From contig NZ_CP014310.1 of NCBI RefSeq assembly GCF_001557535.2, forward strand, positions 248,001 to 312,000: 64,000 nt of DNA, in the 5' to 3' direction. Below, one piece after another: positions 28,643-37,910 of this stretch (positions are counted from its first letter, which is position 1; every line of letters starts with the position of its first letter). A program made the translations under genes and the position numbers. The notes beneath the pieces were generated by a model, which was not told the DNA's origin, did not search any database, and saw nothing but the letters and a program-made list of their open reading frames with translations. Source of the DNA: Burkholderia sp. PAMC 26561. GTDB lineage: Bacteria > Pseudomonadota > Gammaproteobacteria > Burkholderiales > Burkholderiaceae.

Positions 28643-29593
28643 ATGGATATTTTCATCCAGCAGATCATCAACGGTCTGGTGCTTGGCAGCGTCTACGCCA
28701 TCATCGCATTGGGCTACACCATGGTGTACGGGATTCTCGGCATCATCAACTTCGCGCATGGCGACGTGCTGATGGTCGGCGCGATGGTCGCGCTGTCCGC
28801 CATCGGCGTCATGCAGAATCACATGCCGGGCATTCCCGGGCCGGTCATGCTGACCATCGCGCTCGTGATCGCGGCGGTGGTCTGCGCGCTGGTCGGCTAC
28901 ACCATCGAGAAGGTCGCATACCGGCCGCTGCGCCGCGCGCCGCGTCTCGCGCCGCTGATTACTGCCATCGGCGTGTCGATTCTCCTTCAAACGCTCGCCA
29001 TGATGATCTGGGGCCGCAACCCGCTCGCGTTTCCGCAGCTTCTGCCGACCGATCCGATCAACGTCATCACCGCGGGCGAGAACAATCCGGGCGCGGTGAT
29101 CTCGATGACTGAAATCGTCATCATCGTGGTCGCCTTCCTGGTGATGGGCGGCCTGCTGCTCCTCGTGCACAAGACCAAGCTCGGCCGCGCGATGCGCGCC
29201 ATCGCCGAGAGCCCGGGCGTCGCGTCGCTGATGGGCGTGAACCCGAACTTCGTGATCTCCGCGACTTTCATGATCGGCTCGGCCCTGGCGGCGCTGGCCG
29301 GAGTCATGATCGCGTCCGAATACGGCAACGCGCACTTCTACATGGGCTTCATTCCAGGCCTCAAGGCGTTCACGGCGGCGGTGCTCGGCGGTATCGGCAA
29401 CCTCGCGGGCGCGATGGTCGGCGGCGTGCTGCTCGGACTCATCGAACAGTTGGGCGCCGGTTATATCGGCAACCTGACGGGCGGCGTCTTCGGCAGTAAC
29501 TATCAGGACGTGTTCGCTTTCATCGTGCTGATTATCGTGCTCGTGTTCCGTCCGTCGGGTCTGCTCGGCGAACGTGTCGCGGACCGCGCTTAA
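28643..29593 (+). CDS. livH: Branched-chain amino-acid ABC transporter permease LivH
   Basis: 316 residues from ATG 28643 (MDIFIQQIINGLVLGSVYAI), with AAGGAG as Shine-Dalgarno. About eight transmembrane segments; the family motif GYTMVYGILGIINFAHGDVL lies near residue 25-45, with GLKAFTAAVLGGIGN and GLLGERVADRA at the end. With LivM it forms the inner-membrane channel for Leu/Ile/Val uptake. Confidence 0.93.
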   Translation: MDIFIQQIINGLVLGSVYAIIALGYTMVYGILGIINFAHGDVLMVGAMVALSAIGVMQNHMPGIPGPVMLTIALVIAAVVCALVGYTIEKVAYRPLRRAPRLAPLITAIGVSILLQTLAMMIWGRNPLAFPQLLPTDPINVITAGENNPGAVISMTEIVIIVVAFLVMGGLLLLVHKTKLGRAMRAIAESPGVASLMGVNPNFVISATFMIGSALAALAGVMIASEYGNAHFYMGFIPGLKAFTAAVLGGIGNLAGAMVGGVLLGLIEQLGAGYIGNLTGGVFGSNYQDVFAFIVLIIVLVFRPSGLLGERVADRA

Positions 29594-29607
29594 GGGAGAA
29601 CAACAAC

Positions 29608-30777
29608 ATGACTTCGATTCAACCTATTGAGCCGTCCACGACGCTCATCCCCAAGAAGAACGCGACCAAGACGCTGATCGTCGGCATCGTCGTCGCAATC
29701 CTTGTGATCGCTGCACCGATTGTCATCGGCGCGGCCGGCGGCAACTACTGGGTTCGCGTGCTCGACTTCGCGATGCTCTACGTGATGCTTGCGCTCGGCC
29801 TCAACGTGGTGGTCGGCTTCGCCGGCCTGCTCGACCTGGGCTATATCGCGTTCTATGCGGTTGGCGCGTATGTCGCGGCGCTCCTCTCGTCGCCGCAACT
29901 GACGTCGCAGTTCGAGTGGATCGCGCATCTCGCGCCGAATGGACTTCATCTGCCGTTCCTCATCATCGCGCCGATCGGCATGGCGGTCGCGGCGACTTTC
30001 GGCGTGCTGCTCGGCGCACCGACGCTGCGTTTGCGTGGCGACTATCTCGCGATCGTGACCCTCGGCTTCGGGGAAATCATCCGGATCTTCATGAACAACC
30101 TTGATCGTCCGGTGAATATCACCAACGGTCCGAAGGGCATCACGGGCATCGATCCGGTGACGGTGGCGGGCTTCAACCTGTCGCAGACGCAAGAGTTCTT
30201 CGGCTTCAGGTTCCCGTCGGTGTACATGTACTACTACCTGTTCGTGCTCGGCGCGCTGCTGGTGATCTGGGTCTGCACGCGTTTGCAGCACTCGCGCATC
30301 GGCCGCGCGTGGGCCGCGATCCGCGAGGACGAAATCGCCGCAAAGGCGATGGGCATCAACACCCGCAACGTGAAGCTGCTCGCCTTCGCGATGGGCGCAT
30401 CGTTCGGCGGCCTCTCGGGCACGATGTTCGCGGGCTTTCAGGGCTTCGTGTCGCCGGAGTCGTTCACGCTGTGGGAATCGATCGTCGTACTGGCGTGCGT
30501 GGTGCTGGGCGGCATGGGCCACATCCCGGGTGTGATCCTCGGCGCGTTCCTGCTCGCCATTCTGCCCGAGGTGCTGCGCTCAACCATGACGCCGCTGCAG
30601 AACGCCATCTTCGGTCATCAGATCGTCGATACGGAAGTCATCCGCCAGTTGCTCTACGGTCTTGCGATGGTCGTCATCATGCTGCGTCGTCCTGAAGGTT
30701 TATGGCCGGCCGCGAAACATGAGGACAAGATCGCGAAGATTGCGAAGCGCGGCAACAAGAAGCCGGTTCGTGCTTAA
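29608..30777 (+). CDS. livM: Branched-chain amino-acid ABC transporter permease LivM
   Basis: 389 residues. The N-terminus is soluble and Lys-rich, then about nine membrane segments. ALGLNVVVGFAGLLDLGYIAFYAVGAY, LRLRGDYLAIVTLGFGEI and the EAA-like region RAWAAIREDEIAAKAMGIN mark LivM. It follows livH after 14 bases with GGGAG upstream. Confidence 0.93.
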   Translation: MTSIQPIEPSTTLIPKKNATKTLIVGIVVAILVIAAPIVIGAAGGNYWVRVLDFAMLYVMLALGLNVVVGFAGLLDLGYIAFYAVGAYVAALLSSPQLTSQFEWIAHLAPNGLHLPFLIIAPIGMAVAATFGVLLGAPTLRLRGDYLAIVTLGFGEIIRIFMNNLDRPVNITNGPKGITGIDPVTVAGFNLSQTQEFFGFRFPSVYMYYYLFVLGALLVIWVCTRLQHSRIGRAWAAIREDEIAAKAMGINTRNVKLLAFAMGASFGGLSGTMFAGFQGFVSPESFTLWESIVVLACVVLGGMGHIPGVILGAFLLAILPEVLRSTMTPLQNAIFGHQIVDTEVIRQLLYGLAMVVIMLRRPEGLWPAAKHEDKIAKIAKRGNKKPVRA

Positions 30778-30795
30778 GGGCGGGGAATATCACAC

Positions 30796-31575
30796 ATGAG
30801 CGATACGAAACAAATCCGCCTGTCGGTAAAGGGCGTGAACAAGCGCTTCGGCGGTTTGCAGGCGTTGTCGGATGTCGGCCTGCAAATACGTGAAGGCGAA
30901 ATCTATGGCCTCATCGGTCCGAACGGCGCGGGAAAGACGACGTTCTTCAACGTCATCACCGGGCTATACACGCCGGATTCCGGCGAGTTCAAGCTCGATG
31001 GCGAGAACTACACGCCGACGGCGGTGTATCAGGTGGCAAAGGCGGGCATCGCGCGCACGTTCCAGAACATCCGTCTGTTCGGCGGCATGACCGCGCTCGA
31101 GAACGTGATGGTGGGCCGGCACGTGCGCACCAAACACGGTCTGCTCGGTGCGGTCTTCCAGACGCCGAGCGAGCGTCGCGAGGAACGCGAGATCAAAGAA
31201 CGCGCGCTCGAACTGCTCGAATACGTGGGCGTGCTGCAATACGCCGATTACACATCGCGCAATCTGTCGTATGGCCACCAGCGTCGTCTGGAGATCGCGC
31301 GGGCGCTGGCGACCGATCCGAAACTGCTTGCGCTCGATGAACCCGCGGCTGGCATGAATGCGACCGAGAAGGTCGAGCTTACGCGTCTGCTCGACAAGAT
31401 TCGTTCGGATGGCAAGACGATTCTCTTGATCGAACATGACGTGAAGCTCGTGATGGGATTGTGCAACCGCATGACGGTGCTCGATTACGGCAAGGTGATC
31501 GCCGAGGGTCTGCCGCAGGACGTGCAGAAGGACCCGAAGGTGATCGAGGCATATCTGGGTGCGGGGGTGCACTAA
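30796..31575 (+). CDS. livG: Branched-chain amino-acid ABC transporter ATP-binding protein LivG
   Basis: 259 residues. Walker A GPNGAGKTTFFN, Q-loop, the ABC signature replaced by LSYGHQRRLEIARAL as in LivG proteins, Walker B LLALDEPAAGMN and H-loop LIEHDVKLVM. It ends with TAA overlapping the ATG of livF by one base. Confidence 0.94.
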   Translation: MSDTKQIRLSVKGVNKRFGGLQALSDVGLQIREGEIYGLIGPNGAGKTTFFNVITGLYTPDSGEFKLDGENYTPTAVYQVAKAGIARTFQNIRLFGGMTALENVMVGRHVRTKHGLLGAVFQTPSERREEREIKERALELLEYVGVLQYADYTSRNLSYGHQRRLEIARALATDPKLLALDEPAAGMNATEKVELTRLLDKIRSDGKTILLIEHDVKLVMGLCNRMTVLDYGKVIAEGLPQDVQKDPKVIEAYLGAGVH

Positions 31576-32297
31576 TGGCGACGCCAAGCGCGATGTTGAA
31601 GATCAAAGGTCTGCAAGTAAACTACGGCGGTATCCAGGCGGTGAAGGGTGTCGATCTGGAAGTCGGGCAGGGCGAACTCGTGACGCTGATCGGTGCGAAC
31701 GGCGCCGGCAAGACTACGACCATGAAGGCCATCACCGGTCTCAAGCCGTTTTCGGCGGGGGACATCGAGTACATGGGCCAGTCGATCAAAGGCGTGCCGA
31801 CGCACGAGTTGCTCAAGCGCGGCCTGGCGATGGTGCCGGAAGGTCGTGGCATCTTCGCCCGCATGTCGATTCTGGAGAATATGCAGATGGGTGCCTATCT
31901 GCGCAATGACGCGGATGGCATTCAAAAGGACACCGAGCGGATGTTCGGATTCTTTCCCCGCTTGAAGGAACGGGCATCGCAGTATGCGGGAACGCTGTCG
32001 GGTGGCGAGCAGCAGATGCTGGCCATGGCGCGGGCGCTCCTTTCCCGCCCGAAATTGCTTCTGCTCGATGAGCCTTCGATGGGGCTTTCTCCCATCATGG
32101 TCGAGAAAATCTTCGAGGTCGTCAGGGAGATTTCCAAGGAAGGCCTGACGGTCTTGCTCGTCGAGCAGAATGCACGTCTTGCCTTGCAGGCCGCTAATCG
32201 CGGGTACGTGATGGATTCTGGAACTGTCACCATGTCCGGCGACGCTAAGACCATGCTCGATGATCCTAAGGTGCGGGCTGCGTATCTCGGAGAGTGA
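31575..32297 (+). CDS. livF: Branched-chain amino-acid ABC transporter ATP-binding protein LivF
   Basis: 240 residues from ATG 31575. Walker A GANGAGKTTTMK, signature LSGGEQQMLAMARAL, Walker B LLLDEPSMGLSP and H-loop LLVEQNARLAL. Start-stop overlap (TAATG) with livG shows tight coupling. A weak hairpin (about 32309-32335) follows the stop and may end the operon. Confidence 0.94.
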   Translation: MATPSAMLKIKGLQVNYGGIQAVKGVDLEVGQGELVTLIGANGAGKTTTMKAITGLKPFSAGDIEYMGQSIKGVPTHELLKRGLAMVPEGRGIFARMSILENMQMGAYLRNDADGIQKDTERMFGFFPRLKERASQYAGTLSGGEQQMLAMARALLSRPKLLLLDEPSMGLSPIMVEKIFEVVREISKEGLTVLLVEQNARLALQAANRGYVMDSGTVTMSGDAKTMLDDPKVRAAYLGE

Positions 32298-32379
32298 GGT
32301 TGGTTTCGAGGGGCGTCTTCTTGTGGGAGGCGCCTCTCTTGTGCTGCTGAATCACCATAATAAGAAGGCCACCAAAACC

Positions 32380-32802
32380 CTATAACCTCTTCCCCAAACT
32401 GACAACCTCATCGACCCGATATCCCAGCTTCTCATAGAACCCCCGAAGCTCGGCTTTACCGGAAAGAATCTGCAAATTTACCTTAGGACAGCCGAGCAAA
32501 GAAAGCGCCGCTTCCGCATGAAGCATCAAGGCACGCCCGAAGCCGCGCCCCCGAAGCGCGGACGACACCGCAAGCGAATACACCCATCCTCGATGCCCGT
32601 CATAGCCGCACATCACCGTGCCGACGACGACATCGTCGAGAACCGCGACAAAGAAGAGTTCCGGCTGCGTCGTCATCTTGTTGGCAATGGACAAGGCAGG
32701 ATCGCGCTGCGGCCGCGATGCGTCCGCGTACTCGGGAAACACATCGCGCCACAGAGCGATCACGGCGCCGCGATCGCCTGCATCGAACGTTCGAATAATC
32801 AC
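32380..32802 (-). CDS. GNAT-family N-acetyltransferase (YpeA-like)
   Basis: 140 residues. The acetyl-CoA-binding motif SLAVSSALRGRGFGRALM is present, with an ATLM-type N-terminus (MIIRTFDAGDRGAVIALWRD) and a GFYEKLGYRVDEV end. It overlaps the stop of the argD remnant by four bases. The substrate is unknown; YpeA relatives are uncharacterised acetyltransferases. Confidence 0.85.
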   Translation of the reverse strand: MIIRTFDAGDRGAVIALWRDVFPEYADASRPQRDPALSIANKMTTQPELFFVAVLDDVVVGTVMCGYDGHRGWVYSLAVSSALRGRGFGRALMLHAEAALSLLGCPKVNLQILSGKAELRGFYEKLGYRVDEVVSLGKRL

Positions 32803-33420
32803 AGCGAATCGAGCACCGAACGCAGCATCGACAACATCTGATCGATCTCGTCACGCGTGACGTTGAGCGCCGGCATGAAGCGCAAAAGGTTGGGACGCGC
32901 GGCGTTCAGCAGCAGGCCATCCGGTTGCATCAGCCGCGCTTTTTCGACGATCTGCGGTCCCTTTTCGCTGTCGAGAAGCAACGCGCGCAACAGGCCTTCG
33001 CCGCGTTCGCCCTCGAAGCCGCGCTCGTCGGAAAGCTTGAGCAATTGCTCCTTCAGATAGTCGCCTTGTTCGCGCACGCCTTCGAGAAAGCCCGGCGCGA
33101 CAAGCTGCGAAATCACCGAAAACCCCCCTGCGGTCATCAGCGGATTGCCGTTGTAGGTGCCGCCCTGATCGCCGGCTTCGAAGCAGGCGACATCCGCTTT
33201 CGAAAGTAGCGCCGCGAGCGGCACGCCGCCGCCGATGCCCTTGCCGAGCGTCATGATGTCCGGCTCGATACCCCACAATTCGTACGCGAAGAGCGTTCCT
33301 GCACGGCCGCAGCCGCTCTGCACTTCATCGACGATCAAGAGCAGGTTGTGCTGCTTGGTCAGGGCGCGCAGTTGCTTCATGAACTCGCGCGTCGCCGGGA
33401 TCACGCCGCCTTCGCCCTGG
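32799..33420 (-). pseudogene. argD: 3' half of acetylornithine/succinylornithine aminotransferase (argD)
   Basis: About 205 residues beginning QGEGGVIPATREFMKQLRAL, with LLIVDEVQSGCGRAGT (cofactor Asp), the PLP-lysine segment TLGKGIGGG and GTYNGNPLMTAGGF. The normal protein is about 400 residues; the first half is missing. Its 5' boundary is fused directly to the truncated 3' end of the ferredoxin-reductase gene near 33420, a deletion junction. A GTG at 33404 could start a fragment, but it would not form an enzyme. Confidence 0.85.
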
Positions 33421-34283
33421 CGCGATGAACGAAGCCCTTGCGGCCGGTCCAGGCATCATCCTCGTCCGGCTCGGACAGCACGGGCACGAACTTGAAGTTG
33501 GGAATCTCGCGCGCCCATTGCTCGGCCAGTTCCATCATGTACAGGTCCTTCTTGCGGCGGCCGCCCCAGTAGAGCGTCATCGGACGATTGAGGTTCTTGA
33601 ACACGGCATGCTCGATGATCGCCTTGATCGGCGCGAAGCCTGTGCCCGAGGCGAGCAAAACGATGGGCTTGTCGGATTCGTCGCGCAGGAAGAACGTGCC
33701 GAGCGGCCCTTCGAAGCGCAGGATGTCGCGCTCCTTCATCGCGCCAAATACGTGGTCGGTGAATGTGCCGCCGGGCATGTGGCGGATATGCAGTTCGAGC
33801 GGGCCTTCGTGATGCGGCGGGCTCGCCATCGAATAGCTGCGGCGCTTGCCGTCTTTCAGATTGAATTCGATGTACTGTCCGGCAAGATACTGAAGGCGTT
33901 CGTTGGCGGGCAACCGCAGCTTGAGTTCGACGACGTCATCCGCCTTCTTCGCCAGCGCATTCACGCGGCAGGGCAACTTCTTGACCTGCACATCGCCGAT
34001 GCCCGCGACCTCGCGCACATCGATGGTGAGATCCGTCTGCGCGGTCGCGCAGCAGAAGAGCGCCATTCCGCGCGTTTTTTTCATCGTTCGACAGGGCCGA
34101 CGACGAATGGGGCGCCTGCTCGACTTCGCCCTGCACGACACTGACTTTGCAGGAGCCGCATGCGCAGTTCTTGCAGCCATACGGCAGCCCGATGCCCTGG
34201 CGCAGCGCCGCGCTCAGAACCGGCTCGTCCGGTTCAACCTGAAACTGCCGGCCGCTTTGCCGGAGCGTTACGTCAAAAGCCAT
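33401..34283 (-). pseudogene. CDP-6-deoxy-3,4-glucoseen reductase-like 2Fe-2S flavoprotein (AscD type), frameshifted and 3'-truncated
   Basis: Starts MAFDVTLRQSGRQFQVEPDE. The [2Fe-2S] site YGCKNCACGSCKVSV is followed by SNDEK, then a run of seven A (34075-34081 region) where the frame breaks; the next frame continues TRGMALFCCATAQTDLTIDV. FAD and NAD domains follow (RRSYSMASPPHHEG, LLASGTGFAPIKAIIEH). The C-terminus stops at KGFVHRARAKAA instead of continuing about 25 residues, because the sequence runs into argD. So it has two lesions: a homopolymer frameshift and a deletion junction. Confidence 0.82.
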
Positions 34284-34334
34284 AGATCGATTTCGACAAC
34301 ACTTCTGTCCTGGAAGCTGTTCGCCCGCGCGCTG

Positions 34335-35223
34335 CGTGGCAACGGTGAAGTGGGATTTTTAACCCCGGGGAAAATTGACGACGCTGCAAAACGGCGAACT
34401 GGCCGCATGCGATAGCCTGGATGGCGCTGCGGACGGCATAATAAGCAATCTCGGTGCATGTACTTTCGTGCCCTCCAGTCTTCGATGTCCAGGCGGAGCC
34501 GATACGGGCGACAACTGTCTGTCGGACGCTCGGATCGCGACTGTGAATACCATGCAATCCAGAGTCAATCTTCCGTATGTACTCAACAACGGAATCAATA
34601 GCAGTCCCGGCTTCAACCTTTCCACTAACTTTGCTATTGGCGGGCTCGGGGCTTCCCCGGCGTTTCCCGTTCCACCCAATGACCTGGCTCTCGGCTCTAT
34701 GGCAGCCGGTGCCGATGCACTAGTCAGAGATTTGATTTTGGGTGATCCGAATGCCAACTCGCTGAACTTTGATCCACTTGCTCCGGGCCAGTATCTCAGC
34801 CGAATTTAGGAACTGTCGAATATGCTGGATGCAACGACCACCGATATCCAGCCGTTCACGGCGAAGGGAAAATGGATCCTCGTTCATGGATTGTCCGACG
34901 AACTCATCTCCAATCAAGGCTCCGTCAACTACTACAATTCCCTAGTCCAAAAATTCGGTCAGCAAAAGGTCGACGGGTTCCTCCGCTTTTACACTATTCC
35001 CGGCTTTGCCCATGGGGCGGGAGATTTCAATGCGAGCGGGGGATTGCCCGTACTTGAGGCTTTGGAAGGCTGGGTTGAGTCGAACAATGCCCCAGGAAAC
35101 CTGGTCGTGACCGACGCTAATACGCCGAGTCGCACCCGGCTAATGTGTTTATATCCGATGTATCCGAAATACAAGGGTACAGGCGATATCAACTCCGCCG
35201 CCAGCTTCGATTGCACGAATTGA
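34335..35223 (+). pseudogene. C-terminal part of a tannase/feruloyl esterase-family hydrolase
   Basis: Remnant FLTPGKI, a frameshift near 34370, then TTLQNGELAACDSLDGAADG and ISNLGACTF. An in-frame TAG at 34807 replaces a Gln in SRI(Q)ELSNMLDATTTD. The tail has WILVHGLSDELISN, GFLRFYTIPGFAHGAG (likely catalytic His) and NSAASFDCTN at 35223. The N-terminal half with the nucleophile Ser is absent. These enzymes cleave galloyl or feruloyl esters. Confidence 0.75.
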
Positions 35224-35877
35224 TGAGGTGATTTCAGGGCCAGGCGTGACAAAAGGTTTGCGTCTGGAGCCTCGAGGTTGACATGCTGTTGCCGGGGGCG
35301 CGGGGGAGACGGCGTGTGAGTCGTGCGGCTGGCGGGATGTATCGGCTGCCGCTGCAGCGGCGAAGTCCTTAAGGAGAGCGCGGGAGCGGTGCTACGGGTC
35401 GTGAATATCTGCCCGCTCGTCCTACCGTGAACCTATCAAGCCAAGTGGCTGTTGTCGACGATCGTGCCACGCTGAAGGAGTGCCAGCCTCGTCTGCGATC
35501 CTGGCTGATCGGACGCATGTTCGATTTGCGGTATACCCGCGCATGCATTGTCGGGGAGGGTCGCTGTATCCCTTCCACCGTCGCTTCAACTGGTCTGATC
35601 GAGCGGCGCCGGGTTATTGGCAGCGACGGCGTACGGCAGGTGTGAGATTTACGCGCATGGTGTGATTTTTTCTCGATTGTCGGCCACGTGTGATTGCCTA
35701 AGACTTCACTACCAGTGAAAGCCGCTCCGTTTCGCCGACCAAACTCAACAAAGGCTCGGTTGCCTGCGGATTTATGGGGCAGTCAAACAGCGAATTTACA
35801 TCGCGATGACTTGGAGACAGGTTCCGATAGGTCGTAGTTAAAAGTCGCAGCGCTAGCCGGACGGCGGAGGCGAAAAT
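35224..35877. other. Intergenic; contains shared upstream box copy 3
   Basis: 35240-35640 shows no gene. From 35660 the sequence is a diverged duplicate of 21805-22155, leading straight into the aldehyde-dehydrogenase remnant. Confidence 0.5.
35660..35734 (+). promoter_or_regulatory. Shared upstream box, copy 3 (before aldehyde dehydrogenase remnant)
   Basis: GTGTGATTTTTTCTCGATTG, then TCGGCC, TTGCCTAAGACTTCACTACC and AGTGAAAGCCGCTCCGTTTCG (given in parts) match copy 1 block by block. Confidence 0.5.
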
Positions 35878-36145
35878 ATGAGGATCGCAATGGAGCGTCA
35901 GGCTCTGCTCCCAGTCGCGGTTTCTGTCGGCGGTGAATGGCGGAAAACAGGTAATGGCCGTCGACTCGACGCCACGAACCTGGCAAACAGCACCCTGTTC
36001 GCCACGGTGCCGGACGGCACGTCTGTCGACGCATTCGATGCCGTAAATGCGGCCTACGCTGCCTCCCGTCATGAAGAACCGCCGCCGCCCAACAACGCTC
36101 AATGCTTATCAAGCAGTGGGTCGATGATAGTTGCCAAGCGAGATG
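35878..36145 (+). pseudogene. 5' remnant of a second aldehyde dehydrogenase gene
   Basis: MRIAMERQALLPVAVSVGGE aligns with the gabD start MKITMERQDLLPAAFFVGGE, and the match continues through TVPDGTSVDAFDAVNAAYAA. The frame then breaks, with shifted echoes of the gabD sequence until about 36145, where similarity switches to livG. It is an old, diverged partial duplicate rather than a recent copy. Confidence 0.8.
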
Positions 36146-36365
36146 AGCCCGACGGCCGGACGCTATGTGCCGTTCACCGGGCACGGCTCGCTCACGTGCT
36201 TGCTCAACAAGATTCGCAGCGACGGGCGCACGATTTCCCTGCTTGAACGGGATGTTGAACTGGTGATGAAGATTGTGCGACCGCATGACGGTGCTCGAGT
36301 ACGACAAGGTGACCGTCGAGGGGATGATGCGGGGAGTGGAAAGTTATCCAAAGTTGATAGACGGT
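36146..36365 (+). pseudogene. livG 3' remnant joined to the aldehyde dehydrogenase remnant
   Basis: LTCLLNKIRSDGRTISLLER followed by DVELVM aligns with LivG LTRLLDKIRSDGKTILLIEH / DVKLVM. The nucleotide match resumes after a frameshift through the CGCATGACGGTGCTCGA region, corresponding to LivG MTVLDYGKV. No start and no Walker motifs remain. Confidence 0.7.
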
Positions 36366-36643
36366 TTTTTTTGTGGCACGAAATGACGTTCCATATTGAT
36401 TGTGTCAACGAATTCTACGAACGTTAAATATTGGTATTCCTATTCATATTGATCATATCGTATCCATGTCATTTGTCGCGACAGTACCGCAAAAGGTTCG
36501 TAGCGGAGTCTAGCGAAATTTCTACATAGGTATTTTGGGTCAATGTGATTTTTAAGAGACGATTTTTTATAAGTTGTCCTGTTTATTTAATCTTAGATAT
36601 CGTCCGCCCCGCAACAACGAAACCACTCACCAGGAAAAATGGA

Positions 36644-37774
36644 ATGAAAAAATTCGCACTGTCTAGCCTCTCGCTGGCACTGCTGGGAGCAGCAGGTGCA
36701 GCACATGCTCAAAACAGCGTCGCCCTGTACGGCGTGCTCGATGAGTCGCTTCAGTATGTGCACAACGCTAACGCGAGCAACCAGAACTTCCTGGGTTTGA
36801 TCGCAGGCAACTTGCAGGGAAACCGCTGGGGGCTGAAGGGCGCAGAAGATCTTGGCGGTGGCCTGAAGGCGATCTTCCAGTTGGAAAATGGTTTCAACCC
36901 AAACAACGGCAAGCTGGGTCAGGGTGGCCTCGAGTTCGGCCGTCAGGCATATGTCGGCCTGCAAAGCGATCAATTTGGCACGGTCACAATCGGCCGCCAG
37001 TACGACCCGGTCGTCGACCTGGTTCAGCCGATCACGGCCGACAACTACTTTGGTCCGACGTTCACGACACCGAGCGACGTTGATAACAACGACAATAGCT
37101 CGCGTACGAACAGCGCAATCAAGTACGCGTCGAACACGTACTCGGGTTTCCAGTTCGAAGCGATGTACGCTTTTGGCGGCATCGCAGGCTCGACGGGTTC
37201 GGGGCAAACCTGGTCCGGCGCAGCAACGTACGCAAGCGGTCCGTTCAGCGTTGCGGCGGGCTACATCCGTATGGACAACGGCAATACGCCGGCCGCTCGC
37301 GCTGCTGGCTGGGGTGGCACGTCGGATGGTACGTTCAACTCGATTAACTTGCCGTACCAAACGGCTAAGTCGATCGGCATCGCTTCGATCGGCGCGCAAT
37401 ACGTTGTTGGCCCGATCGCGGCTGGTCTGCGTTACAGCAACGCACAGTACAAGCCGGATGCGCTCTCGTCATTCAAGGCGACCGAGCGTTACAACGTCGG
37501 TGCGGGCTTTGTGAACTACCGGCTGACGCCGGCCGCATTGCTGGGTCTGGGCTATACGTTCATGCACGGTTCGGGCAACGGTTCGTCAGCATCGTACAAC
37601 CAGATATCCCTTGGCGGTGACTACAACCTGTCGAAGCGCACAGACGTCTACCTGGTCGGTGCCTACCAGAGGGTATCGGGCACGGGCGCAACGGCGACTG
37701 TGGGGGACTACGACTATCCGTCAAATTCGACTTCGCAAGAGCTCGTCAGCCTCGGTATCCGTCACAAGTTCTAA
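36644..37774 (+). CDS. Gram-negative trimeric porin (OmpC/Omp32 family)
   Basis: 376 residues from ATG 36644. The signal peptide MKKFALSSLSLALLGAAGAAHA is given here by its ends (MKKFALSS ... AAHA), with cleavage expected after AHA. The mature start QNSVALYGVLDESLQYV, the RWGLKGAEDLGGGLKAIFQLE segment, FGRQAYVGLQSDQFGTVTIGRQYD and the terminal aromatic (IRHKF) for outer-membrane insertion are all typical of Burkholderia porins. It is intact and lies just before livJ/K. Confidence 0.92.
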   Translation: MKKFALSSLSLALLGAAGAAHAQNSVALYGVLDESLQYVHNANASNQNFLGLIAGNLQGNRWGLKGAEDLGGGLKAIFQLENGFNPNNGKLGQGGLEFGRQAYVGLQSDQFGTVTIGRQYDPVVDLVQPITADNYFGPTFTTPSDVDNNDNSSRTNSAIKYASNTYSGFQFEAMYAFGGIAGSTGSGQTWSGAATYASGPFSVAAGYIRMDNGNTPAARAAGWGGTSDGTFNSINLPYQTAKSIGIASIGAQYVVGPIAAGLRYSNAQYKPDALSSFKATERYNVGAGFVNYRLTPAALLGLGYTFMHGSGNGSSASYNQISLGGDYNLSKRTDVYLVGAYQRVSGTGATATVGDYDYPSNSTSQELVSLGIRHKF

Positions 37775-37910
37775 TCGACCGGGCTAACACGCTGGTCAAG
37801 TGCATAAGCGATACAAGGAGCGTGATCGTCCAAAGAGCCCCGGAGAAATGAGAAGGAATCGATGTACCGGGCGATTACGTTGCTTTTTGGGACTGAAACT
37901 GGAGACTTAT

